From positions 744,001 to 808,000 of the forward strand of contig NZ_JAVDSH010000001.1 in NCBI RefSeq assembly GCF_031455195.1: a DNA stretch of 64,000 bases, written 5' to 3'. This document shows, piece after piece, positions 8,893 through 18,282 of the stretch. The position numbers were made by a program, and so were the translations under genes. The stretch's first letter is position 1; each line of letters starts with the position of its first letter. The notes beneath the pieces are model-generated. The model did no database searches. It was not told the DNA's origin and worked only from the letters and a program-made list of their open reading frames with translations. Origin of the DNA: Arthrobacter nitroguajacolicus_D. GTDB taxonomy: Bacteria > Actinomycetota > Actinomycetes > Actinomycetales > Micrococcaceae.

Positions 8893-10857
8893 ATGGAACA
8901 CTCGGAGTCATCTGAAAGGGTCAAGTTCTACGGCCCGCGGGATCTCGCCAGCGGATGGCTAAGTGAACAAGCGGTCAAGCTGATTCGCGATTATTCTCAC
9001 GGCCGTAAGGTCCACTCGCTGAACGACGCGCTCGAGCTGCACAACGCCTTAGCCTTCGAGGAGCACAACGTCGTACCGCGATCCCTTACGGAACAGGAGC
9101 GACAGGACCTGGCGCAGTCAGCGCAGGAGTCACGAAGGCGAGTCCCTTCGTTCTTCGCCTGCTTCGAGACATCGGACCTCGACCAGCTGCTGGCCGACTT
9201 CGAGTACGAATATGCGGATGATCTGATACTGCTTCTCGAGAGACACGAAGTCGCAAAAAGGGTCGGCGGACAGGAACTTTTCGACGCCCTTTTGAAATCG
9301 GGCATGCCACTGTCGATTATGCTCTCAAACCCCCGGTTCGTGAAGCGACACGACCGACGCCTTCGTGACGTGCTCCTCGCCGATGCTCAACACGGTGGGC
9401 TACTAGTCAGAATGCGACTGATCAAGGACGTCGATACCACACATCACCTCCCCGCGAGCTTCAGTGGCGTGGACTCACAACAGCTCTTACGCGCATACAT
9501 CGAGAGTGCATCACCGCACCCTAATCACGTTCAAGCGATTGCCGAGGCAAACGACAATCCCAACTTCGGGATCACCCCCAAGATCCGGCTTCAGGCGAAG
9601 AAGCGCTACCAAGGGCTCATCGAAGAGCTGTTCTCGGACGAGACGAACACACTGGTGAAAAACCGTTATGGCATCAGGATCGATCCTGAACAGCGCGAGC
9701 CCGTGCTCGACGACATCGAGCATGAGGAAGACGGGATTACCCACATGCGCTCACTCGGTGGGAGATATCTGTCCGCCACCCTCGAGCCGGAGTCCGTGCT
9801 CGCAAACTTCGCCGCCGTGGTTGGTTATGCGGATCGTCAAGGGCTGCTTAGTATGCCATCGGTTAAAACGCAGATGGGTACCCTCGAAAGGCTCTTACTT
9901 GCGGGAAAGGACTCGTACCCAAGAGGTCAGGCGTTCAAGCACGTCGATGCCCTGACTTCTCAGGGAACACATGCTTACGGAGAGTTCCTCCGCCAGAACC
10001 GTATCGAGGTCGAGGACGTCGTGGCGACGTTCTTCCGGGAACAACTCACCAGCCAATATGACGCAGCGGGCTTCTACTACACCCCTTCCAGCACGAACAG
10101 TTCATTTCTTGAACGGTGCCGCCACATCTCCGCGGAGATGGAGAGTATCGCCAGGCAATTCACTCTCTACTGTCACGAGGGCGAACTCGATCCCGAACTC
10201 CTGCGCATGACATCTTCGCCAAGGCCGTGGAGTGAGATCCCCAGCCTTATCGAACATAAGTACTTGCGTATGAAGTCACCCAGCGACTGTGAACTAGCGC
10301 TTCATCTCCTGTTCAACGACCAGTCGAGGCTTACTTATGTAAATAAGTCGCTGCGAGCCAGGAGCTTTGTCCAGCTGGCTACAGAGAATGAGTTGCCCTA
10401 CAACGCGCTTCATCATTACCAGAAAGCACCCGTCGATTGGTTAATCGCCGAGAAATTGGTATCGGTCAATGCTGGCCTTATCTTGTTCTCCCAGCCAGCG
10501 CTGATTCTCGTTCTCAATGATATCTACAACCATGAAGCAGCTCCGTTCGGCCGCTACGGAGAGGACGAATCAGCTGCTGCGCTTGCCCTCGTGGACAAGG
10601 GATGGTTGACGTTCAGTTCAACACTCCTGACCTCGGCTGAGGCCAGCTACTTCAACTTCTACCTCAACAAGAGCGAATTCAGTGATGGCCCAGATCTTCG
10701 CAACAGATACCTGCATGGAACCAATCCCGATCCTAGCGATTTGGCCGCACACATACAGGCCTACATGTTGCTCTTGAGATTACTGGTGTCGCTAACACTC
10801 AAGATCCGCGACGATTTTCAGTTGTCGGTCACGAGGTTTTCGGCCGCATCGAAGTAA
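8893..10857 (+). CDS. Unknown 654-residue protein with C-terminal HEPN-like RNase motif
   Basis: I do not recognise the family. The protein is soluble and mostly helical in composition. Near the C terminus RNRYLHG gives the R-x4-H motif (R603, H608) of HEPN domains, many of which are RNases in abortive infection and toxin systems. The surrounding pattern (a Tyr- and Phe-rich helix, DLRN-x-x-x-HG, then a Leu-rich helix) also recalls DUF4209-type C termini. It stands alone on the plus strand beside McrBC. A defence role is inferred from motif and location. The start lacks a clear ribosome-binding site, so a nearby alternative is possible. Confidence 0.6.
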   Translation: MEHSESSERVKFYGPRDLASGWLSEQAVKLIRDYSHGRKVHSLNDALELHNALAFEEHNVVPRSLTEQERQDLAQSAQESRRRVPSFFACFETSDLDQLLADFEYEYADDLILLLERHEVAKRVGGQELFDALLKSGMPLSIMLSNPRFVKRHDRRLRDVLLADAQHGGLLVRMRLIKDVDTTHHLPASFSGVDSQQLLRAYIESASPHPNHVQAIAEANDNPNFGITPKIRLQAKKRYQGLIEELFSDETNTLVKNRYGIRIDPEQREPVLDDIEHEEDGITHMRSLGGRYLSATLEPESVLANFAAVVGYADRQGLLSMPSVKTQMGTLERLLLAGKDSYPRGQAFKHVDALTSQGTHAYGEFLRQNRIEVEDVVATFFREQLTSQYDAAGFYYTPSSTNSSFLERCRHISAEMESIARQFTLYCHEGELDPELLRMTSSPRPWSEIPSLIEHKYLRMKSPSDCELALHLLFNDQSRLTYVNKSLRARSFVQLATENELPYNALHHYQKAPVDWLIAEKLVSVNAGLILFSQPALILVLNDIYNHEAAPFGRYGEDESAAALALVDKGWLTFSSTLLTSAEASYFNFYLNKSEFSDGPDLRNRYLHGTNPDPSDLAAHIQAYMLLLRLLVSLTLKIRDDFQLSVTRFSAASK

Positions 10858-11211
10858 TGCAAACTGCAGCCCAAAGATGGATCATCTGCATACCAGGACT
10901 CGATTGAGGCCCTCCCAGCCCGTGCAGAGGCGGGCAGTCGCTACAATTCCAAATGCCTTGAGCCGTGTTAAACCCCGGCCCTCGTCGGACATGTGAGGAT
11001 GCGGTTAGCACTAATGGCCACGGCCCGGACAGCAGACGACAGACTGCTTATCGCCTAACACCGAGGAGGGCGATTGTTCAGTCAACCATCACCAGAAAAT
11101 CCAGGCCAGCGGTCTTTTCTTGATCTACGGTGAGTTATTGACGAACCGAGCGACTTCGAGTGGGACCAGATTGCTGCCTGCCCCACAGTGGGACCCGGCT
11201 AGCCGGGCTGG
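10858..11211. other. Non-coding stretch between convergent HEPN-like gene and mcrC
   Basis: No gene is visible. Just after the mcrC stop is a perfect 14-bp palindrome (CCCGGCTAGCCGGG, 11194-11207), preceded by CCCACAGTGGG. These inverted repeats between two converging genes may help to end transcription, though there is no T-run. Confidence 0.5.
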
Positions 11212-12528
11212 TCAACGGGAGGTATCGCTGTGCCCGAGCCATTGCGCCAGCTTTGCGACGCAGCCATCCCTCTCGGTCGGCAAAGTCAGGAACGAAAGCA
11301 TGCTGTTACTGGTCTGCCAAGGGCTGTTTTGCTCATCCAACGGTAGGTCAACACTGGTTGCAGGGTAGACCAGCGCCGAGAGCGGCGCCTCGAACGTCGA
11401 GGCGTAGGCATGCAACTGGTAGAGGTCATCACGGTCTACCCCGCGCATGCCGCCGAGTCGCTTGTACTTCGCATCCAGCAGTGCCGTGAGTGGGTGCTCC
11501 CCCACCAAGACATCGGGATACAGCCTGCCCAATGTATGACTGGGATCGACTGTGGAGCGTGCGAGGTGACCAGAGGCCTGGTCGGTTGTTCCGTGCCTTA
11601 CGGGCTGGTTGGAAGCCAGTCCAACACAGTGCAACACGAACAGCTCCCACAGTTCGGCTACATCGATCAGCACGCCGTAGGTTGACTCGTCGTCGGCAGC
11701 GACCCCCAGAGGATCCTCGTGCAGAATCCGCCACGACAGTTCAGCCGCCCGCCTCCATTTGACAGTGATCGGGCTGTAGTGGGCGGTCCGGATCTCGTGC
11801 AGCGTCGGAGTCTTCGGCCGGGCTCCGGTGGCTGTCCGCAGCACGGTCAACTGTTCATCGAGCCGGGCGCCGCGCCACCGGCCTCCGGCCAGCCGCTGGT
11901 CGAAGTAGCGATCCGCCAAAACTACAGCGCGGGCCGGCGAGTTGTCGTAGCTCCGCATCACGCGGGTTGAGACCAAGTCCCGGTGCCCGGCTGCCCGCCG
12001 GCGCGCGGTGGCATCAACATCGAGACGCCCTTGAACGGACAGGGCGTGCGAACTGATGTTTGCCTGTGCCCTTGGTAAAGCGTGCTGGCCTGCTGTCAGC
12101 ACAGAAGCTCGCCACAGGGCAGCCAGGAGTTGAGTGACCGCATTGCTTGTGTCGTTGGAGTGCGTGGCCGTGCGTGGGAGTACCTGGACGTTCAGGATCG
12201 TACTGATCCAACCGGTGATCGTCTCAATGCCCAGGCGAGGATTGATCACGAGGGTCCTGCCCTTATGGCGGATCTCTCCTATGTACCGGTTGGCCCGGAA
12301 ACCTTCGATGTCACGGCTGAGAATCGGCTCCATCGTCGGTTCATGGTCCACCTGCAGCTGCGCGTTCAGGATGTAGGGCTCCGGCGAAAGCTTGGCAATG
12401 TCGGCCAACCATACTTGTTCATCAACAGTGAGTGGGCGGTCCCAGTACGCCTCCGGAGTCAAGTCATTAATCACCAGCCGATCCGTCAGAACTCCTGCTG
12501 CGTTGCTCCTGTCTCGTTTGTAGGCCAT
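11212..12528 (-). CDS. mcrC: McrC, nuclease subunit of type IV restriction system McrBC
   Basis: The protein has 438 residues. A C-terminal PD-(D/E)XK nuclease core is visible: LYPDVLVGEHPLTALLDAKYK gives the D...DxK catalytic arrangement in the last third. The N-terminal half contains the Arg-rich region that in McrC contacts McrB. McrC associates with the McrB GTPase and cuts foreign DNA with modified cytosines. It starts 2 bases after the mcrB stop, so the two genes form one unit. It is close to the usual McrC length and shows no break. Confidence 0.88.
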   Translation of the reverse strand: MAYKRDRSNAAGVLTDRLVINDLTPEAYWDRPLTVDEQVWLADIAKLSPEPYILNAQLQVDHEPTMEPILSRDIEGFRANRYIGEIRHKGRTLVINPRLGIETITGWISTILNVQVLPRTATHSNDTSNAVTQLLAALWRASVLTAGQHALPRAQANISSHALSVQGRLDVDATARRRAAGHRDLVSTRVMRSYDNSPARAVVLADRYFDQRLAGGRWRGARLDEQLTVLRTATGARPKTPTLHEIRTAHYSPITVKWRRAAELSWRILHEDPLGVAADDESTYGVLIDVAELWELFVLHCVGLASNQPVRHGTTDQASGHLARSTVDPSHTLGRLYPDVLVGEHPLTALLDAKYKRLGGMRGVDRDDLYQLHAYASTFEAPLSALVYPATSVDLPLDEQNSPWQTSNSMLSFLTLPTERDGCVAKLAQWLGHSDTSR

Positions 12529-12530
12529 AA

Positions 12531-14372
12531 TCAGCTCTTCGGACGGATCAGCAGGAGCTCTTCGAGCCCAGCAAGCTGCTCGGCTCTCCGGTCAGATCCA
12601 GCCAGATACTGCTCGAGCACAGGTTGGATCGACAAGGCCCACAACGACCGCAGCGGGGCGAGCGGCTTACCATTGCCATCCCACAGGTACTTGCCGCTGC
12701 TCCGTCCATGGCGCTTGTTGAGCCACTCCCGCCCAATAAAGTACGGCAAATCACCGAACACAGCCGCTCCGAGTTCGTACTCCGGGCCCAGTTCGGGCAA
12801 TTCGCCGATCCGTGCATTCAACTCGCTGATACACCCAGCCAGTTTCTCGAGCTGGGGCAAACCGTCCTCCCAGTCCACCGCCACCAACTGCTCGGTCCAC
12901 TGCGCCTTCCAGATCGCGTAGAGGTCCTCCTCGTCATACGGTGTGGCGAACCAGAAAAAGCGGCGACGAAGTGCAAAGTCCAAGGCCTCGACCGACTGGT
13001 CGATCTCGTTCATCGTGCCGATGATGTAAAGGTCTCCCGGAATAGAGAAGAGGATCGGCTCACCTTTACTGCCTTCAGCGAACAATTCAAGTTCGATGTC
13101 CCTCTTGTCCCTTTCCATGGCACTGAACGCCTCGCCAAACATGGTGCTCAGGTCCGTTCGGTTGATCTCGTCGAGGATCAGTACATGCGGGAGTGCACGC
13201 GTCCCCGAATGCTCACGCTCAGTACGTATCCGCTCCACCAAACGCGGCAGCGCGCCGAGTTGGTATGTGGTGCCGCCGTCGGCGTCCAGCCGAAGCCCAA
13301 CCATGAACTCCGCGTAACCGTAGGACGGATGCATCTGCAGACGCGTCACATGTTCGGCAACGGCCTGATCGACGACGTCGGAGCTACGGAAGTAGTCGCC
13401 AACGCCCCATCGCTGCAAAGCCGCGGTGCGGATCAGACTCTCAGCCAGCTTCCCCGCACGATAAGTCTTTCCGCTGCCGGGAGGCCCGTAGAAGACGATC
13501 TGCTTCTTGAACTCCAAGGCGAACGCCGGGTCCAGCGCTTCGTTGTCCCCGGACTTGGTCACAGGTCGCCAAATGGGCTCCAGGTCAGAGCTGTAATAGT
13601 CTCGACGGTCCTCATCCCAATCAGACAGCCGTTGCTTCAACGCCTGCCTGATTGAATACAATTTCTCGTCTTCACTGGCATCTGCATCACTGGTATCAAG
13701 TTCGCCGAACGCCTTCAGAACCAGCGCCTTGTGCTGGCTCGACGCGATCCGCTCGAAATACTTCGGATAGAGCAAGTGGCACACGACATGGCGCATCGCG
13801 TCGCTCTGGCGGTCCCCTTCCTCGGCGAACTGTGCGAAGCCCCATGGATTTTCGTGCAGAAGCGCGGCCCTATCTTCCGGCGGCTTCTGTTTCAGCCGCG
13901 AAACCAGGTCCATCAAGTAGCCCACGTGTAGGTCCTGACGGGTGTTGTAGTACTGCCCAGGGTGGGCAATCCATTGTTGCAGTGCCTGGTACGTCTCGCT
14001 ATCGCTTCTCACATGGAGTTCTGGGTTATCAGGCCCGATGGTCTTGTTGATCATCTCCAGTTTCCGGGCCGGCCCGACCGATTGAGTGATCAAGTAGTAC
14101 ACCAGCAGGCACTCCGCGGCCAACAATCTGACCTCTACGGGGGCACCCTCAAGCTGCTGCTCCCATTTACTCTCGAACGTTCCGCCGCCCTCCTTACCCT
14201 CCAGAAGGTTGCCCCAGAACCTTGTGTTCAGCTCGTCGAGCCTGGCCTTGGACCAGGAATCCGGAAAGTCATCGGGATACAGTACAGAAGCATCACCATT
14301 CAACGAACGCTGGCGCCACTGCGCACATAACTCGTCGATCGGCCCGCGATCTTGTTCGGAGAAAACAGCCAT
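12531..14372 (-). CDS. mcrB: McrB, AAA+ GTPase subunit of type IV restriction system McrBC
   Basis: The protein has 613 residues. The C-terminal AAA+ part has Walker A GPPGSGKT at residues 296-303, a Walker B region (VLILDEINRTDLS) and a MNEIDQSVEALDFALRRRF sensor segment. The last two resemble the McrB signature, in which MNTxDRS-type residues favour GTP. The N-terminal 270 residues should be the DNA-recognition part; I recognise no named domain there, as is usual for diverse McrB N termini. The ATG has an AGAGGA ribosome-binding site. mcrC follows directly. Confidence 0.88.
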   Translation of the reverse strand: MAVFSEQDRGPIDELCAQWRQRSLNGDASVLYPDDFPDSWSKARLDELNTRFWGNLLEGKEGGGTFESKWEQQLEGAPVEVRLLAAECLLVYYLITQSVGPARKLEMINKTIGPDNPELHVRSDSETYQALQQWIAHPGQYYNTRQDLHVGYLMDLVSRLKQKPPEDRAALLHENPWGFAQFAEEGDRQSDAMRHVVCHLLYPKYFERIASSQHKALVLKAFGELDTSDADASEDEKLYSIRQALKQRLSDWDEDRRDYYSSDLEPIWRPVTKSGDNEALDPAFALEFKKQIVFYGPPGSGKTYRAGKLAESLIRTAALQRWGVGDYFRSSDVVDQAVAEHVTRLQMHPSYGYAEFMVGLRLDADGGTTYQLGALPRLVERIRTEREHSGTRALPHVLILDEINRTDLSTMFGEAFSAMERDKRDIELELFAEGSKGEPILFSIPGDLYIIGTMNEIDQSVEALDFALRRRFFWFATPYDEEDLYAIWKAQWTEQLVAVDWEDGLPQLEKLAGCISELNARIGELPELGPEYELGAAVFGDLPYFIGREWLNKRHGRSSGKYLWDGNGKPLAPLRSLWALSIQPVLEQYLAGSDRRAEQLAGLEELLLIRPKS

Positions 14373-14457
14373 GGCTCATCCTCTCATCGCGGGCCCTGTC
14401 AGCCCCCGTTGGGGAGAATCACACGGCAGGACGTGTCGCCAACTCCTTCATCAGCTT

Positions 14458-14517
14458 CAACCTGTGCTAAATCACGAATCGCACAAAGGCGCAACCCACC
14501 TCACAAATCGCGTCGTC
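14458..14517. repeat. Repeat A, copy 1
   Basis: An ungapped comparison with 28728-28787 gives 47 identical bases of 60, with an exact 15-base core (ACCCACCTCACAAAT). It lies upstream of mcrB, directly before leader repeat B copy 2. Read on the minus strand, both copies give EVG-x-A-x-VR, so the repeat may be the remains of a coding segment. Confidence 0.7.
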
Positions 14518-14530
14518 GCGCCAAATATGA

Positions 14531-14578
14531 CTAGAAATACAGGGGGATAATTGGGATGACAAAGTTGATAGTCCGTGA
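14531..14578 (+). repeat. Leader repeat B, copy 2
   Basis: It matches 8678-8726 and shares the exact 24 bases 14555-14578. It carries a G-rich ribosome-binding site (AGGGGG) and an ATG at 14559 opening a frame MTKLIVRE. It precedes the frameshifted small gene and, further on, the COG2856/PIN pair. Confidence 0.8.
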
Positions 14579-14817
14579 GGTTCTTGAAGACGTCGCCCCG
14601 TTGCCAAGCGAGCGAGGATCACACGGAGGACATTCTTGTAGCCACCATGTTCGGGGCGGAAAGGGCGGGGGCGCCCAGACTTCAATCGGCATTGGCTGCA
14701 CTCGAACGTGATAAGCACTTCGAAACAAATAGCGAAGTACGCCGCGCCCATGAAGAAGCCCAACACTTTCTCTTGGAAGGAATCAACGAGCTCGTACCCG
14801 ACTACCTCGATGAGTAA
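14559..14817 (+). pseudogene. Frame-split small gene of unknown function (MTKLIVRE...)
   Basis: The conserved leader start opens a frame reading MTKLIVREVLEDVAPLPSE. The neighbouring frame carries EDHTEDILVATMFGAERAG and continues with a helical stretch to the stop at 14817. Joining the two needs one frameshift near 14620-14635 and would give a protein of about 86 residues. Alternatively only the second part is translated, from GTG 14575 or ATG 14647. I do not know this family. The second copy at 8.7 kb is decayed. Confidence 0.45.
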
Positions 14818-14940
14818 TGACCGTCGGAACCGAGTTTCTGCTGACGTCCGAACGTGGCGGGCCGGTTACCCCCTTCCACGATTCCCACGGTGTACATTGC
14901 GAAGACACAGGCCAAGGACTGTTCTATCGAATGGGAACTG

Positions 14941-16128
14941 ATGTTTGGGGGATTCACTGTTCATGTGATCATTGCGGGCGAATCAGTGCCGATTGACCGG
15001 TCGGTGTTCGTTGATCTCCTCGAGAACTCCGTAGTGAACGGGAGGGCGCCGTACATCCACGCTCTCGAGAAATCGAAGATCCAATACTCCGAGCTCTTGA
15101 CGCTTGCCCGGAAAGCCGAGATCCCGCACCCACTGTTCTTCGCTCCCCCGGCCGTCGTCAAAGCACAATTGCGGACCAAAACGACAAAGCTCCTGCAAGG
15201 TGTTGCGCCCACCACGTTCACCGTGAACACACGGACGACCGTGAAGCTGCGCGATGTGGAACTGATCGTCAAGGACCTTCTCCGCAAGCAGGATCTGGCC
15301 CGGAAGCACGACCCCACACTCACCAAGAACAAGATCGTGGGACTTCTCAGGAAGCCCCGGCCGACCGTTCAGGAAGACGCGATGGCGCTGATCAAAGCGA
15401 TCGGGCTCGACCGTGAAGCAATCCGCCAGGCCCGCAAGAAGGAAACAGCGCTGGAGCTGATCATCGAACGCCTCGAAGCCAACCAGATCCTCGTCTCCCG
15501 GAGCGTGAGAGGCTACATGCCCCAGCTCATCGAAGTTCACTTCAGCGGCATGACCGTGCGCGATTCGAAGGTGCCCTATATCTTTCTGACAGGTGGCGAC
15601 CACGGCGACTTCCAAGAACCGGCCGGACGTCAGATCTTCACGGTCGTGCTGATGACCGTGCTTGTCGCCCGCGGAATCTTTGCTCCGGTCAGTTACGACG
15701 CGAACAGCACCGCCCCGGACGCGGGGCGGGAGTACGACATCGTCGGTGAGATCCTGATGCCCGCGGCCGAGCTCGAGAAAATCAGTTTCAAAGACCTTGA
15801 TGCCGTCAAGACGATGGCCGACATGTTCAAGGTGACCCCGAGCGCTTTGACCGTAAGGGCCATGCGCCTCGGCAGGCTCACCCCACTGACCGCGGCCGGG
15901 TACCTACGCGAGCTCGAAGGGGAGTTTCGTGCCCGGAACAAGAAGACGCAGACGAACCAGCCGAAACCCGTCAATGCGATCCGCAAGTACAGCGGCCGTG
16001 AGCTGACCAGGCGGATGCTCCTCGCTGTCGAAGAACGCCGGCTTACCGCCCGAGAATTCTGCCGGGTCGTCTGCCTGAACCGGATCGGTCCCAGTGACAT
16101 CGGCGAGCTGAAGGCAGCACTCCGATGA
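14941..16128 (+). CDS. COG2856/ImmA-IrrE-like protein, probable antitoxin partner of PIN protein
   Basis: About 395 residues. The N terminus reads like the Xre-type region that precedes ImmA/IrrE domains, ending in RKAEIPHPLFFAPP, which resembles the LAkk..iPlgyLFl..P pattern. The C-terminal half has EYDIVGEILMPAAEL and DMFKVTPSALTVRAMRLG, like the LMP and HTH-side segments of COG2856. No HExxH motif is present, so peptidase activity is unlikely. Starts at GTG 14854, ATG 14941 and GTG 14965 are possible; I chose the ATG. Its stop overlaps the PIN gene (ATGA), a pairing known for COG2856-PIN toxin-antitoxin modules. Confidence 0.65.
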   Translation: MFGGFTVHVIIAGESVPIDRSVFVDLLENSVVNGRAPYIHALEKSKIQYSELLTLARKAEIPHPLFFAPPAVVKAQLRTKTTKLLQGVAPTTFTVNTRTTVKLRDVELIVKDLLRKQDLARKHDPTLTKNKIVGLLRKPRPTVQEDAMALIKAIGLDREAIRQARKKETALELIIERLEANQILVSRSVRGYMPQLIEVHFSGMTVRDSKVPYIFLTGGDHGDFQEPAGRQIFTVVLMTVLVARGIFAPVSYDANSTAPDAGREYDIVGEILMPAAELEKISFKDLDAVKTMADMFKVTPSALTVRAMRLGRLTPLTAAGYLRELEGEFRARNKKTQTNQPKPVNAIRKYSGRELTRRMLLAVEERRLTAREFCRVVCLNRIGPSDIGELKAALR

Positions 16129-16568
16129 ACGAGATGATGTACCTCATCGATAACAACGTGCTCTCCCACTTATCGCCGACGCAGCGAACAAGTGCCTTCT
16201 TCCACACACAGTGCCGGATCCCTTCCGAGGTCCTTCACGAAGCCGACGGGTACGCTGACGATGCACTCAAGGACGTCGAGTACCCAACCACAGCGAACGT
16301 GCTGGGCTTCCTCCGGACAGTCATGGCCACCGTGCATGAAGACGACACCGCGCTCGTGAACCTCTACGCAAACAAAGGTGCGGCGGACCCGTTGCTCATC
16401 GCGTGCGCCCTGGACGGGAATCAAGAGTCCGAGAAATGCCTGTTCGGCCCGACATGGATCATCGTGTCCAACGACAATGCTGTGCGAGCGAAAGCCTCAG
16501 ATTTTGGTGTGGAATCGTGCACGCGAGAAGAATTCGCAGCCCGGACGGAGGGGGAATGGCACGATTGA
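16125..16568 (+). CDS. PIN-domain protein, probable RNase toxin
   Basis: The protein has 147 residues. The acidic residues of a PIN fold are in place: D9 in MYLIDNNVLS, E35 in PSEVLHEA, D88 in GAADPLLIACAL and D117 in SNDNAV. It resembles DUF4411-type PIN proteins, which are found beside COG2856 genes. PIN toxins cut RNA with a metal ion held by these acids. It overlaps the upstream gene by four bases, so the two are translationally coupled. Transcription should come from that gene's promoter. Confidence 0.8.
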   Translation: MNEMMYLIDNNVLSHLSPTQRTSAFFHTQCRIPSEVLHEADGYADDALKDVEYPTTANVLGFLRTVMATVHEDDTALVNLYANKGAADPLLIACALDGNQESEKCLFGPTWIIVSNDNAVRAKASDFGVESCTREEFAARTEGEWHD

Positions 16569-17142
16569 CTTCTGGGCTCCCGTCCTTACGGTTCGGGTAT
16601 GCCAAACGTTCCGGCTGCACTAGTGCTCCGGTTCCTGTAAGAACCAGAGGACAGAAAAAATTCATCCCAGGGGAATTTGCATGAGCTGGGAAGTGGCTAG
16701 GCGAGTGTTTTACTCTGAGTTCCAGTCTGCGGGACTGCCCCGGTTTTCTTCCCGCTACTGCAGAAGAACATCCTGGACCGTCAGAGGTGACTCACCCGGC
16801 AAGACCTCCGGCTGGCCATCACAACCTGGATCGAGAGAACCTACCACCGACGGCGACGGCAACACCGGCTCGGAAAACTGACGCCCATCGAATATGAAAC
16901 AATCAACCGGACCGCGCTCACAGCGGCCTAAGGGCCGGAGTCAACAAAAGCCCGGACAGTCCCTTCTCAGATACCCATCGTCCCGGTCGGGTTGTAGCTG
17001 CGGACTGCGGCAATTAGGACTGCCGACGCCAATCACGCACCCAGCACCCTAGTAAAACGCTGAATTCCGTGGACACCACTCGGCAGGCAAGGCGTCTGGC
17101 CCCGTCACAGCGACCTTGAACGGCGCCGTCGAGAAGCTGATG
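16569..17142. other. Intergenic region with insertion-sequence remains
   Basis: This stretch between the PIN gene and the convergent EcsC-type gene has no intact gene. It holds the tail of a broken transposase (16743-16931). The remaining bases, 16569-16742 and 16932-17142, show no recognisable gene, RNA or clear terminator. Confidence 0.6.
16743..16931 (+). pseudogene. Remnant of IS3/IS481-type transposase C terminus
   Basis: One frame reads VFFPLLQKNILDRQR, then a TGA stop at 16788, then LTRQDLRLAITTWIERTY and, after a basic stretch, HRLGKLTPIEYETINRT to a natural stop at 16929. This is the typical end of rve-type transposases, where the codon after LDRQR is normally Trp. The stop therefore looks like a TGG to TGA change. 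Only about 60 codons remain, so the element is long dead. Confidence 0.75.
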
Positions 17143-18282
17143 TCAGACTGTAGCTGACCGACCTCGCAGCTCGGAGATGACCGCTTTCTCATACGTGTTG
17201 AATGGACCGTCCACTGTCGCCACCTTACTGGCCGCGTCGAGGACGTCACTAAGATCCCCGCCCTCTGCATCGAGCCGCCGCCAGACTTCGTCAGAGTCAA
17301 GATCTACAATCCGGGCAAGCGCTTCATCCACTATCTGGTGACGTTCCTCGACCAGCCTCACCAAGTGACGCATAAGCAGTGCTTCGTCGTCGGAGATCTT
17401 GTTGTCAGCCATGACGACCATCCATGCGACCCAGAGCATCAGTTGCGGGTGACGACTCCGCTCGCTCAAGTTCTCGGCCAGTTCGATCACCCGCGCTTCG
17501 TTCCGGAAGACTGCCTGGGCGTGCCGCCCCGCGAGCAATGTCGTGTAGCGGTTAACTACCACCGCGAGCGGAATGCCCACGAGCGGGATGCCAATCTTGA
17601 TGACATTTCGCTGCAGGAGGAACTTCCCGACGAAAGGCAGACCCTTTGCGGCGGAAAGGACCGGCCCTGAATAGAAACGCTTGATCACGGGCCGCACGAA
17701 GGCGGGTACTACTTTGACCACGCCCTCACGCACGACCTCCCCGCCCTTGATAGTGAAGGCCACCCGAATGAGTTTCCACATATCGTCGGGGTCGGACAGG
17801 TCGAGCGGGACCCGATAGAGGACGGCCACGTCATAAGCCAGCCGCAGCTGGAGCTGGGTGATGAACGCGACGTCGACCATGAGGGTTGCGACTGCGGCAG
17901 GAACAGTTGCCGGTGAGGCACCGCCGAGTGACCCCAAGGTGGCCACCACGACCGCCGAGTAGGCGCTGGCTGACAGACCCCCTTCCAGTGCCGCGTAGCG
18001 AGTCGCCATCTTGATCCTTTGATCTACGATGGCATCCGCAGGTACTCCCTCGTATAAATTCTGGAAGTACTCCCAGGTGGCCTTTTCCGTATAAGAGCTC
18101 AAGCCTTTGGAGATGAGCTTGGTGAACCATCCGCCCGACTTTATGTCGTCCGGGCTCAGCCCTGTAATGAACTGCCGCAGTTCTGCACGTTCATCCTCGA
18201 CGACCTCTTGCTCGGCCTTGCTGGCGTCGTCGGTCTCGACAGCGTGCTCTATCCCGACCCCGTCATTCGGTGACACATGCAT
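17143..18282 (-). CDS. EcsC-family protein with C-terminal TerB-like domain
   Basis: About 379 residues. The centre (roughly 70-270) resembles EcsC proteins: small hydrophobic helices, a QLQLRLAYDVAVLYRVPL segment and a FVGKFLLQRNVIKIGIPLVG stretch. The last 100 residues (MVVMADNKISDDEALLMRHL onward) look like a TerB/tellurite-type helical domain. I chose the ATG at 18282 because a strong GGGGAGG lies 6 bases before it; the frame is open to 18309. EcsC function is unclear, although such proteins occur in defence islands. The GIY-YIG gene is divergent from it. Confidence 0.6.
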   Translation of the reverse strand: MHVSPNDGVGIEHAVETDDASKAEQEVVEDERAELRQFITGLSPDDIKSGGWFTKLISKGLSSYTEKATWEYFQNLYEGVPADAIVDQRIKMATRYAALEGGLSASAYSAVVVATLGSLGGASPATVPAAVATLMVDVAFITQLQLRLAYDVAVLYRVPLDLSDPDDMWKLIRVAFTIKGGEVVREGVVKVVPAFVRPVIKRFYSGPVLSAAKGLPFVGKFLLQRNVIKIGIPLVGIPLAVVVNRYTTLLAGRHAQAVFRNEARVIELAENLSERSRHPQLMLWVAWMVVMADNKISDDEALLMRHLVRLVEERHQIVDEALARIVDLDSDEVWRRLDAEGGDLSDVLDAASKVATVDGPFNTYEKAVISELRGRSATV

